Part shown: piece by piece, positions 34,534 to 44,700 of the stretch
How the letters are laid out: each line of letters starts with the position of its first letter
How positions within the stretch are numbered: the first letter of the stretch is position 1
Assembly (NCBI GenBank): GCA_050951605.1
Contig: JBMNJJ010000009.1
Coordinates: 248,001 to 312,000, forward strand
DNA from: DUTS01 sp050951605
GTDB lineage: Bacteria; Bacillota; Peptococcia; DRI-13; DTU073
DNA length: 64,000 nucleotides
Direction: 5' to 3'
Notes under the pieces: model-generated
What the model was told of the DNA's origin: nothing
The model's input: only the letters and a program-made list of their open reading frames with translations
Database searches by the model: none
Made by a program: the position numbers and the translations under genes

Positions 34534-35621
34534 TTAATTTAGTTGAAAAATATGCTCCTAAAAAAATCGCAGAAGAGTGGGATAATATTGGTTTACAGGT
34601 AGGTAGCCCTGCTCAATCCATATCTTGTGTTTTTTTATCTTTAGATTTAAATGAAGCTATTTTGGAAGAAGCCCAAACTTTAGGGGCAGAGATGTTAGTG
34701 GTACATCATACTCCCTTTTTTAAACCTTTACAAAATTTGCGTACAGACCTTCCTCAAGGGAGGCTTATGCAAAAAATAGTTCAGCAGGGGATGGTCCTGT
34801 ATGCGGCTCATACGAATCTTGACGCGACTGTAGGAGGAGTTAATGATGTTTTAGCTCGTAAACTTGAATTACTACAGGTAGAGTTATTAACAGAAAGCTG
34901 GCAGGAGAAACTTTATAAGTTAGTGGTTTTTGTGCCGAGGGAGTATACAGAAAAAGTAAGTGAGGCTATTTGCCGGGCAGGAGCAGGTTGGATTGGAAAA
35001 TATGCTCACTGTACTTTTCGTACTAACGGAAGAGGAACTTTTTTTCCTTTAGAAGGTACTCAGCCTTTTATCGGGCAAAAAGGTAAGTTAGAAAATGTAG
35101 AGGAGACAAGGTTAGAAACAATTATTCCTGAAGCTAGACTTAAGCGAGTTATCGGAGCATTGTTGAAGGCACATCCTTATGAGGAGGTTGCTTATGATCT
35201 TTATCCTTTGGTTAATGAAGGAGAAAAGTCGGGAATAGGTCGGATTGGTTTTTTACCTCAATCTCTTACTTTAAAAGAATTTATTCATTTGGTGAAAAAG
35301 AGATTGGCTCTTTCGATGGTTAGGTATTGTGGTGATTTAGAAAAAACAGTAGAAAAAGTAGCCTTATGTGGAGGTAGTGGAGCAAGTTATCTTGCTCGAG
35401 CGGCATTTTTAGGTGCTGATGTTTATTTAACGGCTGACCTTAAATATCATGAGGCTCAAGAGGCATTAACACGAGATTTGGCTTTAGTGGATGCCGGACA
35501 TTTTGGCACAGAACGACCTGTCCTGGATGTACTTGCTACATATTTACAGCGAGAGTTAGGGCAAAAGGGTGTACAGGTGGTTGTTTCTCAAGTTAATAGT
35601 GACCCTTTTTGTTTTCTATAG
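34509..35621 (+). CDS. NIF3-like dinuclear metal center protein (YqfO)
   Basis: NIF3 proteins form hexameric toroids with a two-metal site; they are often annotated as type 2 GTP cyclohydrolase I, but the real function is unsettled. The 370-residue protein is the long Gram-positive form with an inserted PII-like domain (about 130-230, LYKLVVFVPREYTEKVSEAI). Metal-site segments are EEWDNIGLQVG, LVVHHTPFF, AAHTNLD and the C-terminal DAGHFGTERP. GGAG lies before ATG 34509 inside trmK, so coupling is likely. Confidence 0.92.
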   Translation: MAVSCQTIINLVEKYAPKKIAEEWDNIGLQVGSPAQSISCVFLSLDLNEAILEEAQTLGAEMLVVHHTPFFKPLQNLRTDLPQGRLMQKIVQQGMVLYAAHTNLDATVGGVNDVLARKLELLQVELLTESWQEKLYKLVVFVPREYTEKVSEAICRAGAGWIGKYAHCTFRTNGRGTFFPLEGTQPFIGQKGKLENVEETRLETIIPEARLKRVIGALLKAHPYEEVAYDLYPLVNEGEKSGIGRIGFLPQSLTLKEFIHLVKKRLALSMVRYCGDLEKTVEKVALCGGSGASYLARAAFLGADVYLTADLKYHEAQEALTRDLALVDAGHFGTERPVLDVLATYLQRELGQKGVQVVVSQVNSDPFCFL

Positions 35622-35675
35622 GAGAGGAGATTTTTCCTGTCCTTTTCTTTTTAATAAAGCTTACGGAGGTGTATA

Positions 35676-36392
35676 ATGCTCAGGCAAGAAAGATTATTGT
35701 GGAGATTACAGGACCTTAAATTGGTAGAAGATGATTTGTTGCAATCAGATGAAGTAAAAGCTGTAGTGGGCAAGTTAAAAGAATTTCAGGAGAAAGTAAA
35801 AACAGGTGAAAAAGAATTACAAACGTTATTACAAATGATTGAAAAAACAGAAGAAGAGATTCAGACTCTGGAAGAAGAGAGTGGTTGCTTGGTCGAACAG
35901 CTTAAAATTAATAAAAAGAAACTTTATGAAGCGAAAGGTAGCAGTTTAAAAGAACTTCTTTCTTTACAACAGGCTGTTTTAAAATTGGAGTCCCAAGGTC
36001 AAGAAACGGAGGAAAAGTATTGGGACTTTTTGAAGAAAATAGAAGAGTATAAACAGCAGAAGAACCAATATCAAGAAACAATTAAGATTTGGCAGAAAGA
36101 ATTTGCTGAAGGATTAACTCAATATCAAAAGATGAAGGCGGAGTTAGACTTAAAATTGGCGGAGATAAAAAATAAACAAGAAGAAGTTGTAGAGCAGCTA
36201 CTTCCTGAAGTTAAAAAGTTGTATCTGGAGGCAGAAAAACGTTATCCGCTAAGTTTTGTAGCTAAATTACATCAAGGCTCTTGTTTAGGATGTCATATTA
36301 GTGTTTCTTCTGTCTCGGAGAGGCGAGTTAAGGAAGGTAAGGTTTTACAACATTGTGATAATTGTGGGCGTATTTTGATTAGTTTTTTTTAA
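35676..36392 (+). CDS. Coiled-coil protein with C4-type zinc ribbon
   Basis: This 238-residue protein has a long coiled coil (about 5-190, rich in Glu, Lys, Gln and Leu) and a C-terminal zinc ribbon with CLGCHISVS and CDNCGRIL, the pattern of the zf-RING_7 (DUF164) family. Family members are widespread in bacteria but have no firmly known role. It lies after the NIF3 gene, a common neighbour. ACGGAGGTG precedes ATG 35676. Confidence 0.85.
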   Translation: MLRQERLLWRLQDLKLVEDDLLQSDEVKAVVGKLKEFQEKVKTGEKELQTLLQMIEKTEEEIQTLEEESGCLVEQLKINKKKLYEAKGSSLKELLSLQQAVLKLESQGQETEEKYWDFLKKIEEYKQQKNQYQETIKIWQKEFAEGLTQYQKMKAELDLKLAEIKNKQEEVVEQLLPEVKKLYLEAEKRYPLSFVAKLHQGSCLGCHISVSSVSERRVKEGKVLQHCDNCGRILISFF

Positions 36393-36404
36393 AGTAGAAA
36401 GATA

Positions 36405-36434
36405 AAAAACACTACGCGGAGACGTAGTGTTTTA
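36405..36434. terminator. Bidirectional terminator between the zinc-ribbon gene and rnpB
   Basis: AAAACACTACG and CGTAGTGTTTT form a perfect 11-bp stem. A and T runs on both sides make it suited to end both the plus-strand gene and rnpB on the minus strand. Confidence 0.85.
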
Positions 36435-36438
36435 GTAA

Positions 36439-36818
36439 GCACATGAGTAAGCCTGTAAGCCGAGTTCTGTACCTCGCGAACGAGGTGATAACCATCTATC
36501 TAGGATATCGATTACTCGATTATCTCCAGCGACCTAACCCGGAAGCGAAACGGGCCGTTTCTTAGCTTCCCTATTCGGTCTTGCTCCAAGTGGGGTTTAC
36601 CTAGCCAACCAGTCACCTGATTGCTGGTGAGCTCTTACCTCACCTTTCCACCCTTACCTGTACGGAATACTCCATTATCGGCGGTATGTTTCTGTGGCAC
36701 TATCCTCGGAGTTACCTCCACTGGGTGTTACCCAGCACTTTGCCCTCCGGAGCTCGGACTTTCCTCGGATACGACCTTTCGGTACTTGTATCTGCGGTTA
36801 TCCAGCATACTCATGTGC
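36439..36818 (-). ncRNA. rnpB: RNase P RNA, bacterial class A
   Basis: On the minus strand the RNA carries the universal core GAGGAAAGTCCGAGCTCC (rc of 36751-36768 region), AGTGCCACAGAAA, and near the 3' end ACAGAACTCGGCTTAC. The ends pair as helix P1: GCACATGAGTA at the 5' end and its complement at 36439-36449. The core layout is closer to class A than to the Bacillus class B. Length is about 380 nt. It is the only gene on the minus strand in this stretch and is divergent from ilvN. Confidence 0.95.
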
Positions 36819-36845
36819 TTGTGATAATAATTTGCTGGACTTATA

Positions 36846-36874
36846 ATATTAGCATATCAAGAAGAATGTTTCAA
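36846..36874 (-). promoter_or_regulatory. Putative rnpB promoter (minus strand)
   Basis: On the minus strand TTGAAA (36874-36869) and TAATAT (36851-36846) are separated by 17 bp. It overlaps the leader of the divergent ilvN gene. Confidence 0.5.
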
Positions 36875-36891
36875 GAGGAGGAATGAAGAAA

Positions 36892-37386
36892 ATGGCGCAT
36901 ACCTTATCTGTATTAGTAGAAAATAGACCTGGTGTGTTGACAAGAATATCCGGTTTGATTAGTCGGAGAGCTTTTAATATTGAAAGTATTACGGCAGGAT
37001 ATACGGAAGAATCTAATATCACTAGAATTACTATTGTGGTAAATGGTGATGACCAGGAAATTGAACAGGTGACAAATCAGCTAGCAAAATTAGTTGATGT
37101 CATTAAAATTGTTGATTTAACATCTGTAGATTCTTTAGATCGGGAATTAGTTTTGATAAAAGTAAAGGCTCTTGCGGAAAAACGTTCTGAAATTGTTGAT
37201 ATTGTCGATATTTTTCGAGCCAAGATTGTAGATGTTAATCGGGAGACAATGGTTATTGAATTAACTGGGTCACAGGACAAGATTGATGCTTTATGTGAGG
37301 TTTTAGAGGACCATGGAATCGTGGAGATTGTACGGACGGGGAAAATTGTGATTTCACGTGGCCCATTACCGGCAAAGGAACTGTAA
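36892..37386 (+). CDS. ilvN: Acetolactate synthase small (regulatory) subunit
   Basis: IlvN binds branched-chain amino acids and regulates the catalytic IlvB subunit of acetolactate synthase. The 164-residue protein has the ACT domain (HTLSVLVENRPGVLTRISGLISRRAFNIESI) and the C-terminal ALS_ss domain (LVLIKVKALAEKRSEIV). ATG 36892 is chosen because GGAGG at 36877-36881 is ten bases away; ATG 36883 is only one base from it. There is no ilvB, ilvC or other branched-chain gene nearby, so this copy is an orphan. Confidence 0.93.
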   Translation: MAHTLSVLVENRPGVLTRISGLISRRAFNIESITAGYTEESNITRITIVVNGDDQEIEQVTNQLAKLVDVIKIVDLTSVDSLDRELVLIKVKALAEKRSEIVDIVDIFRAKIVDVNRETMVIELTGSQDKIDALCEVLEDHGIVEIVRTGKIVISRGPLPAKEL

Positions 37387-37399
37387 GGCGATAGCGGAT

Positions 37400-37555
37400 G
37401 AGAAAGATGAAGTCTGCCTGTTTTAACTTAGGTACTACCTTTGGGTTTCCATATCATTCGCTATGCTGCATAGCCCGAACCCGAGGTGAAGTGAGTTTGA
37501 TTTCGTTTAGCTTAGGGAGTCCGTAGATAATACTTTGTTTAACTGTTTAAATTTG
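37400..37555. repeat. Relative of the palindromic intergenic element
   Basis: TGTTTTAACTTAGGTACTACC at the left end resembles the corresponding 7.9-kb segment. The right end, GTCCGTAGATAATACTTTGTTTAACTG, is roughly its inverted complement. The middle differs. It fills the gap between ilvN and addB and has no open reading frame of note. Confidence 0.5.
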
Positions 37556-37573
37556 TGAGAGGAAGGATAACTA

Positions 37574-40500
37574 ATGTTGCGGTTATTAATTGGTAGATCC
37601 GGGTCGGGGAAAACCGGACAATGTTTACAAGAAATAGTAGCCGAAGTAGAAAGTAATCCTCACGCTAATTGCTTTTATCTTGTACCGGAACAAGGTTCCT
37701 TTTATGCGGAAAAAAGTTTATTGAAACAAATAAAAAAAGGCGGTGTTATTCAAGCACAGGTGTTTAGTTTTCAACGTCTGGCTTGGCGAGTTTTGCAAGA
37801 AACGGGAGGTGGAATTGCTCCACCGTTGGATGAGGTAGGCAAAGCTCTTATTTTAAAGCATATTTTAACGAAAAATAAAAATAAATTTAAGGTTTTTGCT
37901 AAAGTAATAGATAAACCCGGCTTTTTAGAACAGTTGGTGAGGGCGCTTGCCGAGATGAAAAATTATTGTCTTTCTCCGGGGAAATTAGCTAGTTGTTTGG
38001 GCAAGAGCGAAGCAGGTTTACCTAGTGAATTAGAGAGTAAATTAGCTGAATTTGTGTTTGTTTATAGTGAGTTTGAAAAATACATTGAGGAAAAGTATTT
38101 AGATACTAATGATCATTTACAGCTTTTAGCTGATCATCTTTATCAAGCTGATTTTTTAAAAACAGCACAAGTATGGATTGATGGTTTTCACGGTTTTACT
38201 CCTTTAGAATTTGCCGTGATTAAAGAATTATTGCTTTATTGTCAGCAGGTGAACATAACCTTATGTTTGGAACCGGAATGTTTACAGCAAAAACTTCCGG
38301 AGACACATTTATTTTTTAAACCTTGGGAAACTTATCAATGTTTATTAGAAATGGCGGCGGAAATTCAGTGCTCGCTGGCAGATGTTTTTGTTTTACCGGA
38401 ACCTCGCTTGCGACGTTTTGGGGAAAGAGCAGAATTAGCTTTTTTAGAAGAAAGCTTTGTGCAGACAAAACCTGTATTTAAGGGAGAAGCTAGTGCCCTT
38501 AAATTACAGGCGGCAGCTAATCGGCAGGAAGAGGTTGAAAAAGCAGCACGGGAAATTCTTTTTCTTTGTCGGGAAAAAGGATTACGCTACCAAGATATTG
38601 CTGTTTTGCTACGTGATTTTACTAATTATGAGAATTTAATTACGAATGTTTTTAAAGATTATAGGATTCCCTTTTTTCTCGATATGAAAAAGCCGGTACG
38701 TCATCATCCTTTGCCTGATTTAATTCAGAGTGTGTTGGAGGTAGTACAAGGTGGGTGGAGTTATGAACCACTTTTTCGTTGTTTAAAGACGGATTTGCTT
38801 CCTCTTTCACGATGGGAAACTGACCTTTTAGAAAACTATTGTTTAGAGTATGGCATTAGAGGTAGTCGTTGGACTGATGGTCGGCCATGGCAGTTTAAAA
38901 CAGGTTTAGCTGCAGAAGGTACTAGAGAGTTGTCTGCGGAGAAACAGGAATTGTTACAGCGGGTAAACAAAGTGCGGGAGAAGGTTGTTGCGCTTTTATT
39001 TCCTTTACAAGAAGCTTTACGAACTGCAGTTAAGGGTAGAGAGTACAGTGAGATTCTTTTTTCCTTTTTAGAAAAGGTTGCTATTGCTAAGAAATTGGAA
39101 CGTTGGAGTATAAAGGCAGAAGAAAAGGGAGAGCTGGAGGAAGCACGGATTCATGCACAAGTTTGGCAAAAAATCTTAGAATTATTAGATCGTTTGGTCG
39201 AGGTTCTTGGTGAGCAAGAAATGAGTTTACAGGAATTTAGTCAAGTGGTCATTGGGGGCTTGGAAACTTTAGAACTTGGTTTAATTCCTCCCGGTTTGGA
39301 TCAAGTTTTAGTAGGTTCCGTAGAGCGTTCACGTAACCCTGATTTAAAAGCGGTTATTATTTTAGGAGTCAATGAAGGTGTCTTTCCGGCGAAAATTGTG
39401 GAGAGTGGAATTTTTAATGATGAGGATCGTCTGCTTTTAGCTGCACAAAAGATTGTTTTGGCTCCGACTACGGAAAAAAAGCTTTATGCTGAACAGTTTT
39501 TACTTTATAAAGCGTTGACGACAGCCAGTCATTATTTGATACTTAGTTTTGCTTTGGCTGATGAGGAAGGGAAGGCTTTAACAGCTTCTTCACTTTTGTC
39601 TCGTGTGCAGATGCTTTTTCCTCAGGCTGAACTTGCTTTAGATCCGGGGATGGAAAGCGCTGAAGAAAAAGTAGCTTCTCCTCGTTCTACTTTTAGTTAT
39701 TTAGTAGCCAGTTTGCGTCAAGCTAAGGAAGGGAAAAAAACTGCTCCACTATGGTGGGACGTTTATAATTGGTATTTAAAGCAACGAGAATGGCAACAAC
39801 CTTTAGCTAAGATTGTGGAAGGGCTTTTTTATCGACAAGAAGCTGTAAAATTGCCTCCTGTGTTAGTAGGAAGATTATACGGTCAGAATTTGCAAGTAAG
39901 TGTTTCGCGGCTAGAAAGGTTTAGTGCTTGCCCTTTTTCTCATTTTCTTACTTATGGATTGCAATTACAGGAAAGGGTAGAACACAAAGTAGCTGCACCT
40001 GATTTGGGACAGTTTTTTCATGCCGGCTTAGAGAGCTTTTATCGTTATTTAAAAACGAATAATTTAGTTTGTAGTGAACTAACCCCACAAGAGATGCAGG
40101 AAATTGTGTCTGAGATTGTGGAGAAGTTAGCCCCACGTTTACAGAATGAGGTGCTTTTAAGTACGGCTCGTTATCGTTATTTAACCGGTAAATTAAAGCG
40201 TATTCTTTTACGGGCGGTGACAGTTTTAGGTGAACATGAGAGGCGGGGGATTTTTCGTCCTTTAGGAATGGAAATATCTTTTGGGGAAAAAGGTGATCTG
40301 CCGGGATTAAGTTTTTCTTTGGCTGAGGGAACGAAAATAGATGTGCGAGGCAGAATTGACCGACTTGATGTTGCCTCTGTTGCAGAAGGTTCATATTTAC
40401 GGGTGGTTGATTATAAATCAGGGCAGACCTCTCTTGACTTAGAGGAGATTTTTTATGGTTTAAGGTTACAGCTTTTGACTTATTTGGCGGTAGCTTTAAC

Positions 40501-41029
40501 ACAGGCACATTATTTAGTGGAAGGGGAAGTAAAACCCGGTGGAATTTTGTATTTTCCTGTTCAGGATCCATTAATTATAGCGTCTGGTCCTCTAAGTGAG
40601 ACTGAGGTGAAGAAAAAGATTTTGCAAGAATTAAAGATGAAAGGATATTTATTAGGGGATCCGGAAGTAGTAAAATTAATGGATGGAGAAATAGCTGGGT
40701 ATTCTGATTTGTTGCCTGTGGCGATCAGTAAAAAGGGTCAGTTTTATAAGAATGTACAAAATGTGTGGACAGATGAAGAATTTGCCGACCTTTGCGCTTA
40801 TGTGCAAAATCTTCTGCTAGAGATTAGTACGGAAATTATATCGGGAGAGGTAGCAATTCAACCTTATCGTTATAAAGGAAAGGAACCTTGCACATATTGT
40901 TCTTATCCAGCTGTGTGTGGGTTTGACCCTTTGCTTCCCGGTCATACTTATCGGTTTTTCCAGCCACGTGAGGCTGAAGAAATCTGGTCTAAAATAAGGG
41001 AAGCAAGGTCTAATGTCGAAAAGGAGTGA
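37574..41029 (+). CDS. addB: ATP-dependent helicase/nuclease AddB
   Basis: AddB is the iron-sulfur nuclease subunit of AddAB, which resects double-strand breaks for recombination. The 1151-residue protein has a Walker A GRSGSGKT at 7-14, a degenerate UvrD-like helicase region, and a C-terminal PD-(D/E)XK nuclease (DRLDVAS, RVVDYKSG). The four cluster cysteines are C786, C1106, C1109 and C1115, with the same 320-3-6 spacing that I recall for Bacillus AddB. ATG 37574 has GGAAGG upstream. Two small toxin-antitoxin genes separate it from addA. Confidence 0.96.
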   Translation: MLRLLIGRSGSGKTGQCLQEIVAEVESNPHANCFYLVPEQGSFYAEKSLLKQIKKGGVIQAQVFSFQRLAWRVLQETGGGIAPPLDEVGKALILKHILTKNKNKFKVFAKVIDKPGFLEQLVRALAEMKNYCLSPGKLASCLGKSEAGLPSELESKLAEFVFVYSEFEKYIEEKYLDTNDHLQLLADHLYQADFLKTAQVWIDGFHGFTPLEFAVIKELLLYCQQVNITLCLEPECLQQKLPETHLFFKPWETYQCLLEMAAEIQCSLADVFVLPEPRLRRFGERAELAFLEESFVQTKPVFKGEASALKLQAAANRQEEVEKAAREILFLCREKGLRYQDIAVLLRDFTNYENLITNVFKDYRIPFFLDMKKPVRHHPLPDLIQSVLEVVQGGWSYEPLFRCLKTDLLPLSRWETDLLENYCLEYGIRGSRWTDGRPWQFKTGLAAEGTRELSAEKQELLQRVNKVREKVVALLFPLQEALRTAVKGREYSEILFSFLEKVAIAKKLERWSIKAEEKGELEEARIHAQVWQKILELLDRLVEVLGEQEMSLQEFSQVVIGGLETLELGLIPPGLDQVLVGSVERSRNPDLKAVIILGVNEGVFPAKIVESGIFNDEDRLLLAAQKIVLAPTTEKKLYAEQFLLYKALTTASHYLILSFALADEEGKALTASSLLSRVQMLFPQAELALDPGMESAEEKVASPRSTFSYLVASLRQAKEGKKTAPLWWDVYNWYLKQREWQQPLAKIVEGLFYRQEAVKLPPVLVGRLYGQNLQVSVSRLERFSACPFSHFLTYGLQLQERVEHKVAAPDLGQFFHAGLESFYRYLKTNNLVCSELTPQEMQEIVSEIVEKLAPRLQNEVLLSTARYRYLTGKLKRILLRAVTVLGEHERRGIFRPLGMEISFGEKGDLPGLSFSLAEGTKIDVRGRIDRLDVASVAEGSYLRVVDYKSGQTSLDLEEIFYGLRLQLLTYLAVALTQAHYLVEGEVKPGGILYFPVQDPLIIASGPLSETEVKKKILQELKMKGYLLGDPEVVKLMDGEIAGYSDLLPVAISKKGQFYKNVQNVWTDEEFADLCAYVQNLLLEISTEIISGEVAIQPYRYKGKEPCTYCSYPAVCGFDPLLPGHTYRFFQPREAEEIWSKIREARSNVEKE

Positions 41030-41035
41030 AGAAAT

Positions 41036-41323
41036 ATGGACGAAGTTTTATGTAAAATAAAGGAAATAGCTAAAAAATATAAAATAAGAAAAATCGTATT
41101 ATATGGCTCTCGTGCCAGAGGCGATCATTCTCCTACCAGTGATTATGACCTTGCAGTTTTTGGAGATAGGTTATCGGAATTGGATAAAGCATATTTTAGT
41201 TCTGAAATAGAGGAAATGGAAACATTAAAAGAAATTGATGTAACCTTTATTAAGGAGGGTGTTACAGATAAATTTATTGAGAAGATTAGGAAGGAAGGTG
41301 TAATTATCTATGAGCAAAATTAA
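41036..41323 (+). CDS. MntA-type nucleotidyltransferase (antitoxin)
   Basis: This 95-residue minimal nucleotidyltransferase has the full motif GSX10DXD: G24-S25 and D36, D38 in GSRARGDHSPTSDYD. In MNT/HEPN pairs studied elsewhere the antitoxin inactivates its partner by adding AMP groups to a tyrosine. It starts 6 bp after addB with AAAAGGAGTG upstream and overlaps the HEPN gene by 14 bp, the usual order for translational coupling. I infer an antitoxin role from the motif and partner; it has not been shown here. Confidence 0.88.
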   Translation: MDEVLCKIKEIAKKYKIRKIVLYGSRARGDHSPTSDYDLAVFGDRLSELDKAYFSSEIEEMETLKEIDVTFIKEGVTDKFIEKIRKEGVIIYEQN

Positions 41324-41702
41324 AATAAAATTAAGTAATTTTAAAAAGGCTCTTCAAAGATTAAAGGAAGCTGCTGAGCAATTCAAACAGGATAATGCCA
41401 ATGATGTAATTCGTGATGGTGTTATTCAAAGATTTGAGTTTACTTACGAACTTGCCTGGAAAACTACAAAGGATTATTTGGAAAGTATAGGTATAGTAGA
41501 AAAAAACTCGCCGAGAGCAGTTTTTAAAGAAGCATATGCGCAAAAGCTGATTATGAATGAAGAAAATTGGCTGCTTATGTTAAAGGATAGAAATTTAACT
41601 TCACATGTGTATAAGGAAGAAATGGCCGAGGAAATTACAAAAAGAATTATTAATATATATATCCGGGAATTTGAAGATTTATTGCGTAAATTGCAAGAAT
41701 AA
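41310..41702 (+). CDS. HEPN-domain protein, HepT/HI0074 type (putative toxin)
   Basis: This 130-residue all-helical protein is of the HI0074 (nucleotidyltransferase substrate-binding) family. It carries the HEPN RNase motif RX4HXY as R94-NLTS-H99-V-Y101, where the tyrosine is the known AMPylation target in related pairs. It is preceded by and overlaps the MntA-type gene. addA begins 28 bp downstream on the same strand. The intact motif suggests an active RNase toxin held in check by its partner. Confidence 0.85.
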   Translation: MSKIKIKLSNFKKALQRLKEAAEQFKQDNANDVIRDGVIQRFEFTYELAWKTTKDYLESIGIVEKNSPRAVFKEAYAQKLIMNEENWLLMLKDRNLTSHVYKEEMAEEITKRIINIYIREFEDLLRKLQE

Positions 41703-41730
41703 TTATGTGGTAAGAGTAAGGAGAGGAGAA

Positions 41731-44700
41731 ATGAGTAAGACAAAATGGACACGTGAACAAGAGGCTGCGATTAAAACTAGAGATTGTAATCTTTTGGTTT
41801 CGGCGGCGGCAGGTTCCGGTAAAACGGCAGTCTTGGTAGAAAGAATCGTCAGTCGAATTTTGGATGAACAAAATCCACTTGATGTAGATAGATTGTTAGT
41901 CGTGACTTTTACTAATGCGGCGGCTTGTGAAATGAAAGAGAGAATCAGTGCAGCATTAACAAAGCGTTTGCGAGAAAATCCAGAGGATCAGCGTCTGCAA
42001 AAGCAGAGACTTCTTTTAGGTAAAGCGGCGATCTCTACTTTGCACTCTTTTTGTTTAGAAATTGTGCGGCAAAATTATTATCGCCTACAGTTGCCAGGTG
42101 ATTTAGCTTTAGATCCACGTTTTCGAATCGCCGATGAAGTCGAAGGTATCTTGCTTAAAATGGAAGTTTTAGAGAACCTTTTTGAAGAAAGATATGAGGA
42201 AGAAGAGCCCGCCTTTTTAGCTTTAGTGGAGGGAATGGGTGGACAAAGAGATGACCAAAATTTACAAGAGCTGGTTTTGAAACTATATACCTTTTCACGT
42301 AGTCAGCCAGATCCACGTGCGTGGCTAACTAAAGCAGGGCAAGTTTTTCAAGCAGGACTTACTGATAAACCAATGCAAGTTCTTTTTAGTCGTTTAGTAG
42401 ATAAAACAACTATTGTTTTACAGGAAGCCATAGTTTTATTGCAAGAGGCGTATGATTTGGCTTTACAACCGGGGGGACCTTTTGTGTATAGTTCTACTTT
42501 AGGGGCAGAAGTAGAGGGCTTAGAAAAAATTCTAGCAATAAAGCGAGAACACTGGGAGAACCTTTGGGCAGCTTTAGCAGCATTTGAGTTTTTTTCTTTA
42601 AAGGCTTGTCGCGGAGAAGTAGATGTATCTTTAAAGGAAGAAGTACAGGCTTTGCGTAATCAAGCCAAGCAAATGGTGCAAGATTTACAAAAGGAGTATT
42701 TAGTACAAAGTCCCAAGGAATTAGTTCAAGATATGCAGGAAATGGCCCCTTTGATGAATTGTCTTTGCCAGTTGGTGATTGAGTTTTCTGAGCGTTATTT
42801 ACAAAGGAAGGTAGAGTTAAATATGCTTGACTTTGATGACTTAGAATATTTTGCTTTAAGTTTATTAGGTGAAAAGACGGAAAATGGCTGGATTCCTACT
42901 GAATTAGCCAAAACACTGCGTCAAAGGTTTGAGGAAGTATTAGTTGATGAATACCAAGATATTAATGCTGTTCAGGAAACAATCTTGACTTTAGTTTCAC
43001 GAGAGAAAACAAAGATTCCCAATCTGTTTATGGTGGGTGATGTGAAACAGAGTATCTATGGTTTTCGTTTAGCTGAACCGGGGCTTTTTTTAGAAAAATA
43101 TCATCGTTATCCACAAGAAATAGGAAAAACTGAACTAAAAATAAATTTAGCTAAAAATTTCCGGAGCAGAAGAAATATTGTTGCCGGAGTGAATTTTATT
43201 TTTCGTCAGTTAATGGGCGGTCATTTAGGTGGGATTACTTATGATCAAGAGAATGAATTAGTTTTTGGGGCTACTTGGACAGAAGATTCCGCGGAAAAAC
43301 AACAAAAGTATCCGTTAGAAGTACATTTGGTGGAGGCACAGGCTAAAAAGAAGGAAGAGGTTGCTGTAGAAAAATCTGATGCCGGAGAGAAACGTTTCTT
43401 AGAAGGTGCAACAGGTATCTTGACGGAAGTGGAAGAGGATTTGAGCTCTTTACAGGTGGAAGCTCGTCTGATTGGTAGGAGAATTTTGGAATTACAGGAG
43501 GAAATGGTAGTTTGGGATCAAGAGAAAAAAACATTTCGACCGGTGAATTTTAGCGATATAGTGGTTTTGCTACGTTCCACTAAAAATACAGCACCAACTT
43601 TTCTGGAAGAGTTTCGCAAGTTAGGTCTTCCTGTATATGCAGAGATTGGTAGTGGCTATTTTGCCGCTCAAGAAGTGCAGGTCATGTTATCTTTGTTAAA
43701 GGTAATTGATAATCCTTGTCAGGATATTCCTTTGACGGCGGTGCTATTTTCTCCCATCGTCGGTCTTTCGGAAGTAGAGTTAGCTCGTATTCGTTTACAT
43801 AGTTCTGCTGATGATTTTTATGTAGCCCTTTGTTTAGCAGCACGTAAGGAAGAGGAACCTTTAAAGAGTACCTTACGTTCTTTTTTGCGGAAACTAAAGA
43901 GTTGGCGTACTTTTGCCCGGCGTAATTCCCTGTTAGAATTAATTTGGCTTTTATATCGGGAAACAGGTTATTATGACTATGTAGGAGCACTGCCGAGAGG
44001 AAAACAGAGGCAGGCTAATCTTAGAGCACTTTTAGAGCGAGCTAAACAGTTTGAAGATACAACGATGAAGGGGCTTTTTAAATTCTTACGCTTTTTAAAG
44101 CGTTTAGCAGATTCGGGCAGTGATTTAGGGACAGCACGAGCTTTGGGGGAAAACGAGAACGTTGTTCGGATTATGAGTATACATCAGAGTAAAGGTTTAG
44201 AGTTTCCAGTGGTTTTTGTGGGTTGTTTAGGCAAACAATTTAATTTAAAGGACCTTTCCGGTGATGTACTATTGGATCGTGATTTAGGACTCGGTCCGGT
44301 GTGGGTAGATCCGGATAAGCGCTTAAAATATCCTACTTTAGCGAAATTAATAGTACGCGATAAATTAAAAACGGAAATGTTGGCTGAAGAAGTGCGGATT
44401 CTTTATGTAGCGATGACGAGAGCAAAGGATGCTTTGATTTTAGTGGGGTCGGTAAAAGATTTAGAGAAAGAGGTGCGGAAATGGAGTAGGGTTATTACTC
44501 GGCAAGGGTGGCCCCTTCCGGCTAGTGTTTTGCTACAACCTCAATCTCCATGGGATTGGTTAGGACCTTGTTTGTTACGGCATCGAGAAAGTCAAGTATT
44601 ACGAGAAATAGCAGGTTGTGAAGAAAAAGCCTGGGACACAATAGAAAAAGACCCGGCTCCTTGGCGTATTTATTTGTCGGATTCGCGTACGATTGAGGCT

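Noticed and set aside
36621..36886. Two plus-strand open frames of 66-67 codons
   Set aside because: They are the antisense of RNase P RNA, have no ribosome site and resemble no protein.
39948..40571. A 207-codon open frame on the minus strand
   Set aside because: It lies wholly inside the conserved nuclease part of addB and has no coding features; it is a shadow of that gene.
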